Shown one piece after another: positions 28,696-36,904 of a stretch of DNA of 64,000 bases (position 1 is its first letter; each line of letters starts with the position of its first letter). The position numbers and the translations under genes were made by a program. Under the pieces are notes generated by a model. The model saw nothing but the letters and a program-made list of their open reading frames with translations, was not told the DNA's origin and ran no database searches. The DNA is from an uncultured OCS116 cluster bacterium (GTDB lineage: Bacteria; Pseudomonadota; Alphaproteobacteria; Rhizobiales; TMED25): positions 354,087-418,086 of the forward strand of contig CACMIP010000001.1 of NCBI GenBank assembly GCA_902613795.1, read 5' to 3'.

Positions 28696-29587
28696 TTTTC
28701 TCCAATAGATACTCAAGGATGATATGCGGGAAAGTAAGAGCTGCAAGCCCCACAAATATCACCTTATTTATACTGCTATTAATATCATACTCACTCATTA
28801 GAAAAGCAAATGCAACGACAAATATAGATGCTGTAACTATTGTCAAAGGCAGGCTTTTACGGATGAATATTTTAATGGATTTAGAGAGATCTTTATCCAG
28901 ATCTTGCATAAGAGTAATAGAGTGACGCACCGAATGTAAAAAACAAAAATATAATGTAAAAGCAAAAAGTGGATGCAAAAAATAATTCAATATAACGATT
29001 GCGAATAAATCAATTATTAAGATTGAAGCATAGAGATTGCTTGCAATTAGGACAATTGCGATAGATGAAATGATGCTAATAAAAAAACATGAAATAATGA
29101 AAGAATAATCTCTAAAAATAAATAAATCCGTATTCATTCCTATGGTGTTGAATATATTTATTGTATCAGTATATTGAAACAATAGTGGCGCCGAAATTAT
29201 GACTAATCCTTTTAAGAAAAATAAAATATCTAAGTAGAACTTTTTAGACTGAAAAAGAAATTCTGAGTCTTCTTTGCCAAAATGATAAGAGGCAACAAGT
29301 AAAAAAAGACAGAGGAGAAAAGTTGACGACAGGAGCCAAACACAGATCACTAAAACACTTATTGCCAAGTATCCCACATAAAAAGTAAACATACTTTTCA
29401 TATCAAATATTTTTAATAATTGAGCTCCCTTCATGTTATCCAGAGCACCATGAGATATTCCAATTGATGCAACAAGTACCAAACATACAAAAAGAAATGG
29501 ACTATTTCGAAAATAATCAAACGATGTGATGAATATACTTAAAATCAGAAAGAATATTGAATGCCGGAAATTAATCTTGTCTATCAT
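28685..29587 (-). CDS. blh: Brp/Blh-type beta-carotene 15,15'-dioxygenase
   Basis: This 300-residue membrane protein has eight or so hydrophobic helices and the family's histidine motifs GISHGALDN (near 45), ASYHFGKEDSEF (near 100) and HSVRHSITLM (near 215). Blh cleaves beta-carotene to two retinal molecules, the chromophore of proteorhodopsin. The ATG abuts the crtY stop codon with no gap. It overlaps ispH downstream. No rhodopsin gene is in the window. Confidence 0.9.
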   Translation of the reverse strand: MIDKINFRHSIFFLILSIFITSFDYFRNSPFLFVCLVLVASIGISHGALDNMKGAQLLKIFDMKSMFTFYVGYLAISVLVICVWLLSSTFLLCLFLLVASYHFGKEDSEFLFQSKKFYLDILFFLKGLVIISAPLLFQYTDTINIFNTIGMNTDLFIFRDYSFIISCFFISIISSIAIVLIASNLYASILIIDLFAIVILNYFLHPLFAFTLYFCFLHSVRHSITLMQDLDKDLSKSIKIFIRKSLPLTIVTASIFVVAFAFLMSEYDINSSINKVIFVGLAALTFPHIILEYLLEKNGK

Positions 29588-30658
29588 TTATTTTCCTACT
29601 AGAGCACTAAGAAATATTTTTTTTGGCATACTTCGAATGACTGCGAGATCCTCTGAAAAAGTAGACTCTTCAGAGAGGAATTTTATAATTGTATCTGTCT
29701 TACATCCAAACATTCTATAAAAAACCTCGATCATTTTGGAGGAATTATTTGATAAAACACTTAAAAATATATTATCTAAATGTTGATATTTCTTCCTGAT
29801 TGAAAAATTATTTAACTTATTCATAGATTGTATATTTTTCTGAATATAGCTAGATTGTTTTTGTATATTTGTAAATGTATATCCTGTACTGAGCCGTGTC
29901 ATTCCTCCAGCTGTTCCAATTTGAATAATATTGTCACCCTTTATATTCTTTGTATTAAACATCGGTATTTTACCAATTTCACTATAATTTATTTTATATT
30001 CCCCAATCTTTAAAACATCTTTTATGTAGTCATGGATTTGATCACTATAATTCAACTCACGTGCATCATCCATACGTGAGATCCAAGTAGTTTCAATGAG
30101 TGCCGTTTTGGGTGAAAAAGGTAATAAATAAAAAAAATGGACGCTATCTTTTTGATCACAATTAAAATCCATCAATGTCAGAATTTTATCATCAAATATA
30201 TCTCTCTCTACTTCAATTTCATATCCTTGAAAATGTTGCCATAGATCACCATTATTCTCTTGCTTATCACTCACACTATTAAAGATAATCGAGCTATTTT
30301 TTCCAATATCTTTTTTGTGTTTGAAAAAGCTTATATTGGTATTTTTTTTTAAAGTATTCAAAATTTTTTCATAAAATAGACCGCTATCAATACACTGATA
30401 TGGATAACGTGAGGATGAATGTGATTTTGTTCCTTTTTCTGTCTTAATCTCAAATTGGGTCCAGCTTTTTTTTACACAGTCATCAAAGCCGTGCTCAAAA
30501 GTCTTCCAAAATGACCAAGATTTATCACGCTCGTATTTTTCTCTTGGCTCAATGATGGCGAGTGATTTACCGCGAAGCTTATGATTGACCTCAAGGCTAT
30601 ACGCTAGAGATAAACCTGCACATCCACCACCAATTATAACATAATCAAAATCTTGCAT
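29588..30658 (-). CDS. crtY: Lycopene beta-cyclase CrtY
   Basis: This 356-residue flavoprotein has the dinucleotide motif DYVIIGGGCAGLSLAY at the N terminus, then LMDFNCDQ, LLPFSPKTALIETTWIS and IGTAGGMTRLSTGYTF, which are the CrtY cyclase motifs. It converts lycopene to beta-carotene. It overlaps crtB by 14 bases and is followed without gap by blh, consistent with a dedicated beta-carotene-to-retinal operon. Confidence 0.93.
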   Translation of the reverse strand: MQDFDYVIIGGGCAGLSLAYSLEVNHKLRGKSLAIIEPREKYERDKSWSFWKTFEHGFDDCVKKSWTQFEIKTEKGTKSHSSSRYPYQCIDSGLFYEKILNTLKKNTNISFFKHKKDIGKNSSIIFNSVSDKQENNGDLWQHFQGYEIEVERDIFDDKILTLMDFNCDQKDSVHFFYLLPFSPKTALIETTWISRMDDARELNYSDQIHDYIKDVLKIGEYKINYSEIGKIPMFNTKNIKGDNIIQIGTAGGMTRLSTGYTFTNIQKQSSYIQKNIQSMNKLNNFSIRKKYQHLDNIFLSVLSNNSSKMIEVFYRMFGCKTDTIIKFLSEESTFSEDLAVIRSMPKKIFLSALVGK

Positions 30659-31496
30659 TGTAGTCTATATCTTCATTAATTAAACGATGGTATTGTGCAG
30701 TAGTATTTGCAGATCTCTTTGCATGAGATAACTTTAATAGATCAAAAAGAGATAATATCGTTTCAAAAATCTTTTCAAAATTACGGACATAAATTCTTCC
30801 AGATTTTTCGTAGGTTTCAAAATTACCGCATCTTAAAACTTTATAGCCAATTCTTCTATATACCCTTCTCGCAACGACAATCGCGAAACGCATTCTGAGA
30901 GGTATTGCCCGTATAGAAAAAAAGGCGTTGTCATAAAATTCATCAGCAATACCTATTGTATTCTTCAGATCACTAAAACTACTTTTTATGTAGAACCTAT
31001 TACTCATTTTGTCTTCAATTACATCTCTGGAGATATTTGTCAGTTGCATTGCAATACCTAAGTCGATAGCGCCAAGTAAGGCTGCCCTGTCATTTACTCT
31101 TAATATCTTTGCCATCATCAAACCAACCGTACCAGCTACTCTGTATGAATACAAAAAAATTTCTTTTTCTGATAAGGGCTCCAACCTTTCGACTAAATCG
31201 GTCTTAACCCCATCAAAAAGATCAAATATTATTTTATCCGAAATATTATATTTAATAATTAGCCTTTTCATATCAAGAATAATTTCATCACCACAATTTT
31301 TTGAATTAAAGCTATCAATAAAAGTGTTCATTTTTTGAACTTTCACACTCAGTTTATCATCGCAATCTGCGATATCATCGACTGATCTGCAGAAGTTATA
31401 AAGGGATGAACAATCTTCATAAATTTCCTTGGGTAGAAATGCTCCGGCCCAGTTGAAAGATTTTGCATAAATAGCTAAAAATTTTTTTTTGCTCAT
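30645..31496 (-). CDS. crtB: Phytoene synthase CrtB
   Basis: The 283-residue protein has the two aspartate-rich motifs of trans-prenyltransferases in the phytoene/squalene synthase family: YNFCRSVDDIADCDD (near 35) and LTNISRDVIEDKMSNRFY (near 152). It condenses two GGPP molecules to phytoene. The start overlaps the crtI stop by one base (TAATG). The GGPP synthase gene crtE is not in the window. Confidence 0.94.
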   Translation of the reverse strand: MSKKKFLAIYAKSFNWAGAFLPKEIYEDCSSLYNFCRSVDDIADCDDKLSVKVQKMNTFIDSFNSKNCGDEIILDMKRLIIKYNISDKIIFDLFDGVKTDLVERLEPLSEKEIFLYSYRVAGTVGLMMAKILRVNDRAALLGAIDLGIAMQLTNISRDVIEDKMSNRFYIKSSFSDLKNTIGIADEFYDNAFFSIRAIPLRMRFAIVVARRVYRRIGYKVLRCGNFETYEKSGRIYVRNFEKIFETILSLFDLLKLSHAKRSANTTAQYHRLINEDIDYNARF

Positions 31497-32953
31497 TATA
31501 AAATTTTGTCTAAGACCTTAGCTGAGGAAAGTACACCTGGAATTCCTGCACCAGGATGGGTACCCGCTCCTACAAAATATAACCCATCGAAAACCTCGGA
31601 TTTATTATGGAAACGAAAATAAGCTGACTGTGTAAATTTTGGCTGAATTGAGAAACCGGAACCATATTGGGTATTTAATTCATTCTCAAAATAATCCGGA
31701 GTTAAGTAAAAATCTTCAACAATATTATACTTAAGATCAGGAAGAAGGTGCTCCTGCATCTTCTCTATTACTAACTTCTTGAAAGTTTCTCCTTCACTTT
31801 TCCAATTTATGTTTGATCTATTATTGGGAACGGGGACCAAGACATAAAAACAGTCATGGTCTTTTGGAGCCATGGTTTCATCTGTTGCCGTTGGTCTATG
31901 AAGGTAGTAACTGATATCATGGTTCAGTTTGTGGTTACTGAATATATCCTCGAGATGCTCTTTGTACTTTTTCCCAAACTTTATGGTATGGTGTTGCACG
32001 TTGTCATACTTCTTCTTTGTACCAAAATAATACACAAAAAGGCCCATGGAGTATTCCATTCGGGCCATTTTTAGCTTGAAGAGCGGACTCTTGTTTTGAT
32101 TTTTTAGCATCTTATCATAAACAGATGGTGGATCTGCGTTACATACAACATTATCAGCATCTAGGCATTCACCATCTTTACATCTTACGCCCACAACTTT
32201 TCGATTTTGTACCATGAGCTCATCAACCTCCGTATCTCTGAGGATATCAATCCCCTCTTCAATCATTAATTTCTCAAGAGCATTGATTATGCTACCGGTA
32301 CCCCCAATCGAGTAATGTATGCCCCACTCTTTTTCTAGGTACATTATTAATCCGTATATAGATGTCGTTGTGAATGGATTACCACCAACCAAAAGAGGGT
32401 GCATACTAAAAACTCTTCTCAATTTCTCATTTTTAATGAATGAGCTAACTAATGCATAGACGGATTTATAACTTTTGAGTTTTAAAAGCGCTGGAACTTG
32501 CTTCATCATGAACTGTGGTTTATTAAATGGGACATCAGATAATTCACTGAAACCTTTTTCAAATATTTTTTTTGAAAAGCTAACTAGCTCTTTATAGCCA
32601 GATACATCATCGCTGTTGAGACTAGCAATTTGCTTGCTCATTCTATGCTCGTCGCCATTGTAGTCAATGTAGGATTTATCCTCAAAAACGAATCTATACC
32701 AGATATCTAGTGGGGTTAAATTGATGTATTCTTTGTAGTTCTTGTCAAAAAGTGAGAATAATTCTTCTATTAAAAAAGGTGCCGTAATCACAGTAGGTCC
32801 CGCATCAAATGTAAAACCACCTTTTTTAAAAACCCTAGCGCGCCCTCCAAGATCAGGGTGTTTTTCTATCAATGTTACATCGTGGCCTTTTGATCTCAAC
32901 CTTAGAGCCGCTGCTATCCCTCCAAAACCTGATCCAATAACTATTGATTTCAT
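31496..32953 (-). CDS. crtI: Phytoene desaturase CrtI
   Basis: This FAD-dependent desaturase turns phytoene into lycopene. The N-terminal dinucleotide motif is MKSIVIGSGFGGIAAALRLRSKGHDVTLIEK, followed by GGRARVFKKGGFTFDAGPTVI; the C-terminal motif is YFVGAGTHPGAGIPGVLSSAK. I prefer the ATG at 32953, where family members begin. The track's ATG at 32986 adds 11 residues and cannot be excluded, since neither has an ideal Shine-Dalgarno sequence. First gene of crtI-crtB-crtY-blh-ispH. Confidence 0.94.
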   Translation of the reverse strand: MKSIVIGSGFGGIAAALRLRSKGHDVTLIEKHPDLGGRARVFKKGGFTFDAGPTVITAPFLIEELFSLFDKNYKEYINLTPLDIWYRFVFEDKSYIDYNGDEHRMSKQIASLNSDDVSGYKELVSFSKKIFEKGFSELSDVPFNKPQFMMKQVPALLKLKSYKSVYALVSSFIKNEKLRRVFSMHPLLVGGNPFTTTSIYGLIMYLEKEWGIHYSIGGTGSIINALEKLMIEEGIDILRDTEVDELMVQNRKVVGVRCKDGECLDADNVVCNADPPSVYDKMLKNQNKSPLFKLKMARMEYSMGLFVYYFGTKKKYDNVQHHTIKFGKKYKEHLEDIFSNHKLNHDISYYLHRPTATDETMAPKDHDCFYVLVPVPNNRSNINWKSEGETFKKLVIEKMQEHLLPDLKYNIVEDFYLTPDYFENELNTQYGSGFSIQPKFTQSAYFRFHNKSEVFDGLYFVGAGTHPGAGIPGVLSSAKVLDKIL

Positions 32954-33054
32954 GAAAATACTGTTATCCTTGTAAGACCTTATCATCCTTTGCCATTTAA
33001 TTTTAACACATCCAATATCAGCTGACCATTCTATATTTTCTCATAAACATAGAT

Positions 33055-33069
33055 ATTTACTCTGTAAAT
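33055..33069. promoter_or_regulatory. Inverted repeat upstream of crtI
   Basis: ATTTAC-TCT-GTAAAT is a perfect 6-3-6 inverted repeat about 100 bases upstream of crtI and 12 bases past the stop codon of the autotransporter gene. No T-run follows on the minus strand, so it looks more like a regulator site than a terminator. The binding protein is unknown. Confidence 0.4.
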
Positions 33070-33080
33070 TTCTTTTATAT

Positions 33081-35177
33081 CTAAAAATTATATACGGCAC
33101 TGATATTAATTTTATTTGTATTTGGCGCGATAAGGTCATATTCAAATTGCGCGTTGAGATCAAATAAATCGAAACCTTTTGAAACCTCTATGGACGATGA
33201 CAAATCGGCCCCGCTGCCCTGAAGCGAGAGTGAATATTTACTATCATCTTGTGCTAAATAATTAGCGCTCAATGAAAAAGTATCATAGCTTTCGGTGTCA
33301 CCTCTCTCTTCTCTTTTAAAGCCAGAGCTGAATGTAACACCATTATCATTAATGACATCAAAACCTAAATTTAGAATAATGATATCTGAATTAATATTAT
33401 CAGAGCTATACGAATACTTAGTATTTAGATCTGATGCGTAGTAGTAATCCTGGATATACTCTGAGCTAAATTCTTTTGCGTATTCCAATTTTAATCTTGG
33501 CAGTAGCTTTACATCCCCATATATCATTTTTTTATCTAATTCCAATCCAAAAGATCCAGATAATGAATTAATTGACAGTGGGTCGAACTTTATAGCATCA
33601 ACGCCAACCTCCTTATACTCATCTAACTGCGAAAAACTTGTGTGAATTTTACCGTAAGGATATATATTCACATCTTCATTACCCATTCTTTTTCCGAATT
33701 TTAATGATCCAAAGATTTGATTACCCTCTCTATCACCATTGGTAGTAATTGACCCGCGGACTCGATCTATGTCTGATTGAAGATGCCCAAAACCAATAAG
33801 CAAGTCTATAAAGCTGTCATTGTCAGCAAAATAACTTCCATATGCAGAAACATTTACGGATTGTGTAGAAATGTTTGTACCCTCACTGCCAATATCAACT
33901 ATGTCATTGGCGATCCTCATTGAAAGACCGAATAGCTTATTACTGCTAAGCCTTTTATCAAAGCCTAGTGAAACACCATTTGCTAAAATGTCTTGAGAGG
34001 AAGATGTGCCTGTCTCGTCTATTTCCCCAACAGTAATATCTGCATTAACCCACGTCGACCAATCATTTCCTTCGCTTCCCTGAAATGGAATATAATCGCC
34101 GAGATTCGCTATTGGTAAAATATTTGCAATATTTGCTACTTCAGGATTAGTGAACGAAATTCCAATATTAGCTGACATTTTCTCAGTGCTATCTTGCACT
34201 CGAGCGCGAGCAATTCGATCTAATATGATATCTGAGGTTTGTTGTGCCAACCTAATTGAACTTTTTATTTGGGCATCTATGAGACCCGCCTGATCTGAGG
34301 AAACATCCGATCTACAAATGGAGCTCGATGTCACCTGAAACGGACAACTCATCGTATACTCATAAACTTGTTTATTGTGAAAGCCCAGCGCAAACATCTT
34401 TGTTCCATCAGAGTTAAATGCTACTCCTTTGGGGTTATTCTCACCGTCTTCATCAATTTTAAAACTTCCGATATATATGGTATCCGTAATATTGTATGCA
34501 GTCGGCATTGCATACTCATTAACCGAGTCATTGTCTTGAGCGGTAGTAAATATTCTGGACCCATCAGAATTAAACACTAAACCGGTTATTACACCATATG
34601 TTGTCTCATAGGTTTCTGCAGAAACAGCACTTGAGACATCATAGGAGATTGATAAGTCATAAGCTCTTATTGTAGCGCTCTCAGCAATGAACATCCTCAT
34701 GCCATCATCATTAAATGCAAAAGACTTTGGTTGAGTACCCAGACCAGCTATGGTGTGACCATCATTAACAAGTGAAGCTGTTCTGACATCAAAAGGCGTA
34801 CCAAGATTATATTCAGCTATGGAGTCCCTATATCCTACGAGAAACATCTTTGTTCCATCAGAATTAAATGCAACATCACTCACAAAGTAGCCAGCATTGT
34901 CTGTTTCACCCTCAAAAGCTATTGTCGAGACATCAAAAGGAGTTGTTAGAGAATATTGTGTAACATTACTACCTTGCGTACCGGTGATATACATCTTATC
35001 TCCATCTGTATTAAATTCAAGCCCGGTAGGATATAGCTCTTTGTTGCTAAAGCTTGCGCTCGTTTGTGAGTACTCTGCTTCCGCGTAGGCTGATGAAATT
35101 GACAGAAAATTGAGAATTACCAACAATAAAAAATATTTAAGGTAGGTGTGATCAAGCTGTGAGTTTTTAGCAGTCAT
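33081..35177 (-). CDS. Autotransporter-like protein with repeat passenger domain
   Basis: This 698-residue protein has a signal peptide (LLLVILNFLSISSAYAE). Residues about 36-290 hold five or six copies of a roughly 50-residue repeat with the core FNSDGTKMF plus a Y-L-TPFDVST strand, a beta-propeller-like repeat common in marine sequences. Residues about 370-698 look like an outer-membrane autotransporter beta-barrel ending in the aromatic signature ISAVYNF. A two-cysteine segment (CPFQ/CRSD) and a helix-rich linker lie between. Ligand unknown. It lies upstream of crtI on the same strand. Confidence 0.75.
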   Translation of the reverse strand: MTAKNSQLDHTYLKYFLLLVILNFLSISSAYAEAEYSQTSASFSNKELYPTGLEFNTDGDKMYITGTQGSNVTQYSLTTPFDVSTIAFEGETDNAGYFVSDVAFNSDGTKMFLVGYRDSIAEYNLGTPFDVRTASLVNDGHTIAGLGTQPKSFAFNDDGMRMFIAESATIRAYDLSISYDVSSAVSAETYETTYGVITGLVFNSDGSRIFTTAQDNDSVNEYAMPTAYNITDTIYIGSFKIDEDGENNPKGVAFNSDGTKMFALGFHNKQVYEYTMSCPFQVTSSSICRSDVSSDQAGLIDAQIKSSIRLAQQTSDIILDRIARARVQDSTEKMSANIGISFTNPEVANIANILPIANLGDYIPFQGSEGNDWSTWVNADITVGEIDETGTSSSQDILANGVSLGFDKRLSSNKLFGLSMRIANDIVDIGSEGTNISTQSVNVSAYGSYFADNDSFIDLLIGFGHLQSDIDRVRGSITTNGDREGNQIFGSLKFGKRMGNEDVNIYPYGKIHTSFSQLDEYKEVGVDAIKFDPLSINSLSGSFGLELDKKMIYGDVKLLPRLKLEYAKEFSSEYIQDYYYASDLNTKYSYSSDNINSDIIILNLGFDVINDNGVTFSSGFKREERGDTESYDTFSLSANYLAQDDSKYSLSLQGSGADLSSSIEVSKGFDLFDLNAQFEYDLIAPNTNKINISAVYNF

Positions 35178-35354
35178 TTTAAATACAGCAACATTGATTC
35201 GTATTGTAAAATTTTTGATATTTTGGGTGGGATATGTGTAAAAAGCAATTGTGATATTGTTTAGTGCACATCAATTTAAAAATCATATTTTATTAAGATG
35301 ATAGTGGTATTTTACTCTAGCAAGTTTGATTTTTTTTTTGGATTTCAGGAGGAG

Positions 35355-35573
35355 ATGCACTACTTATTCAATATCATAAGACTACTTGTGGTTTCCGCGG
35401 TAGTATTATTCTTGTTCATAATAACCAGTGGTTTTATTCTTATATTAGTCGCGGTTGGATTTATTTATTACAAATACATTACTTGGAGCAAAAAGACATG
35501 CTCAAGTTGCGGACGCAGAATTAATAATAAGGTAATTGTCTGCAAATATTGCGGTACAATTGATGATAGTTAA
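35355..35573 (+). CDS. Small membrane protein with C-terminal zinc ribbon
   Basis: From the ATG at 35355 the protein is 72 residues: two hydrophobic segments (LLVVSAVVLFLFIITSGFILILVAVGFIYY) and then CSSCGRR...CKYCG, a C-x2-C...C-x2-C zinc-ribbon. AGGAGG is two bases before this ATG, rather close; the track's start at 35298 has no Shine-Dalgarno sequence. It stands alone between the autotransporter and the next minus-strand gene. Function unknown. Confidence 0.6.
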   Translation: MHYLFNIIRLLVVSAVVLFLFIITSGFILILVAVGFIYYKYITWSKKTCSSCGRRINNKVIVCKYCGTIDDS

Positions 35574-35602
35574 TTTATGAATTTAGGCGAGGCGAGTAAT
35601 CA

Positions 35603-35962
35603 TTACTCGTGTTCCCCGCCTGGATCTGTATCGTCTAGCTTGGTCCTGACGCCGTTAATCCATACATAATTTCGTGTTCTGTTAACTGAATGATATCCAT
35701 TAACAAAGCTGTATGGTGACTTTTCAGCAATATTAAATGTAGCGACTGTTACTACGATTGCAGCTAAAAAAGCTGTATGTGCGATGGCGCTGATGCCGAA
35801 TGCGAAAGCACTCTCCGCAATCATTAGGCCAAAGACAACGCTCCACATGAATGCTAGCACTTGCATTACCATGTGTTGAACATGTAAGTCTGGTATGTTT
35901 TTTAGAGGATTGAATCTTGCATCCATCACACCATTCCATGTGTCGTAGATATATTCTCTCAT
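35603..35962 (-). CDS. Unknown protein with two membrane segments
   Basis: I do not recognise this 119-residue protein. It has two hydrophobic stretches (MQVLAFMWSVVFGLMIAESAFAFG and AHTAFLAAIVVTVATFNIA) between a polar N terminus with a WNGVMDARFNPLKNIPDLHVQHM segment and a charged C terminus. AAGGGG lies eight bases before the ATG, which supports translation. A 371-base region without genes lies upstream. The opposite-frame ORF 35733-35939 is a shadow. Confidence 0.6.
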   Translation of the reverse strand: MREYIYDTWNGVMDARFNPLKNIPDLHVQHMVMQVLAFMWSVVFGLMIAESAFAFGISAIAHTAFLAAIVVTVATFNIAEKSPYSFVNGYHSVNRTRNYVWINGVRTKLDDTDPGGEHE

Positions 35963-36333
35963 TTTTATACCCCTTATTTTGTGTAAACTACGCTAATGGT
36001 TTTTAAGACCTATTAATAAGTTATTCGTAGTTTTTTATTATTTGCTATATATCTTACAAATTGTTGGAACTCTATCGTTGCTCGATTGTAAAAATATATC
36101 GTCAAATTAATAACGTTCCCACACACATCATGGTTCACTTCTAATTAAAAGTTTTTTATTTGAAATTTTATTCAATTGAGGAAATTCCTTATGCGCAGTC
36201 AGTTGAAATAATATATTCTGCCGAACCCTAGGCCCAACATTGCAAACTGAATTTCCTCACGGATTCTTTGTGATTATACCAAACCTGTTTTTTTTTGCAA
36301 TTCTGGTTAGATATTACCGCCTATCTCAGCTGG
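35963..36333. other. Gene-free region with an 11-bp inverted repeat
   Basis: No ORF is convincing here. TGAGGAAATTC (36177-36187) is the exact reverse complement of GAATTTCCTCA (36249-36259), so the 83 bases could form a closed stem. The inside has only short possible stems, for example GTTG with CAAC. The left arm is also part of the palindrome AGGAAATTCCT. It could be a structured leader of the minus-strand gene at 35962 or a pair of regulator sites; I do not match it to a known RNA family. Confidence 0.4.
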
Positions 36334-36597
36334 CTAAGCTATGAGAAATTCAAACTTTCCAAACGCCCAAATAATTAGGGTAAATGGTGGTAATGCCACC
36401 AAAAGACAAATGATGATTATGAAGAGCTGTTTTAAAATTATGATACCAGTTTGGTCAAGTTTCTTCACCGACCATGATCTTTGATCACTTTGAGCCCATC
36501 TGATGAGTGGCAGCGCTAAGAACTTTGACCAGAGATAACACACTAATCCTGTCATACAGAGGCTAATAAATATATAAATAACCCAATCCATAGTCAT
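36334..36597 (-). CDS. Hypothetical small membrane protein
   Basis: This 87-residue ORF has two strong hydrophobic segments (WVIYIFISLCMTGLVCYLW and LFIIIICLLVALPPFTLIIWAF) joined by a polar loop with RWAQSDQRSW. I do not recognise the family. There is no clear Shine-Dalgarno sequence before ATGACTATGG, so it is a moderate-confidence gene call. It is isolated between two regions without genes. Confidence 0.42.
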   Translation of the reverse strand: MTMDWVIYIFISLCMTGLVCYLWSKFLALPLIRWAQSDQRSWSVKKLDQTGIIILKQLFIIIICLLVALPPFTLIIWAFGKFEFLIA

Positions 36598-36904
36598 GAC
36601 TATATCAAGTGTAAATTAACATGGCAATCATCTGTTTAAACCCCTGGGTTTGAGTCTGCTGACACCATACATACTGAAATATTATGCCTAATAATTAATC
36701 ATATCATGCCCTTACCCTTTCTTGCTAAAAAAGTATGAAAATATAAACCATTGTATTTAATCAATAAATATTCATTCAATTATTATTGGCATAGTTTTTG
36801 CATAATTACAAAAGTGAACACGTTACTAAAATAAGTAAAAGCCGTAGTGGTGTATTTCCTAAATTATATACAAGATACTACGCGTGCTAAATTATGAGAT
36901 TTAA
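36598..36904 (+). promoter_or_regulatory. Regulatory region of the ATP-grasp operon
   Basis: This 307-base stretch without genes holds the perfect inverted repeat AAACCC-CT-GGGTTT (36638-36651) and, about 135 bases downstream, a sigma-54 promoter. The distance fits a binding site for a sigma-54 activator protein. Nothing else is recognisable. Confidence 0.5.
36786..36802 (+). promoter_or_regulatory. Sigma-54 (RpoN) -24/-12 promoter
   Basis: TTGGCATAGTTTTTGCA has the GG and GC dinucleotides exactly 12 bases apart and matches the sigma-54 consensus (YTGGCAYR-N4-TTGCW) at every constrained position. The predicted transcript would begin about 90 bases before the ATG of the circularly permuted ATP-grasp gene at 36905. 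Confidence 0.82.

Noticed and set aside
36177-36259. SAM riboswitch, 6S RNA or SRP RNA
   Set aside because: None of the conserved cores of these RNAs is visible, and no fitting gene follows directly.
36321-36345. tRNA-like string CTATCTCAGCTGGCTAAGC
   Set aside because: It resembles a D-arm, but no acceptor stem, anticodon arm or T-loop follows. It overlaps the 3' end of a small membrane ORF.
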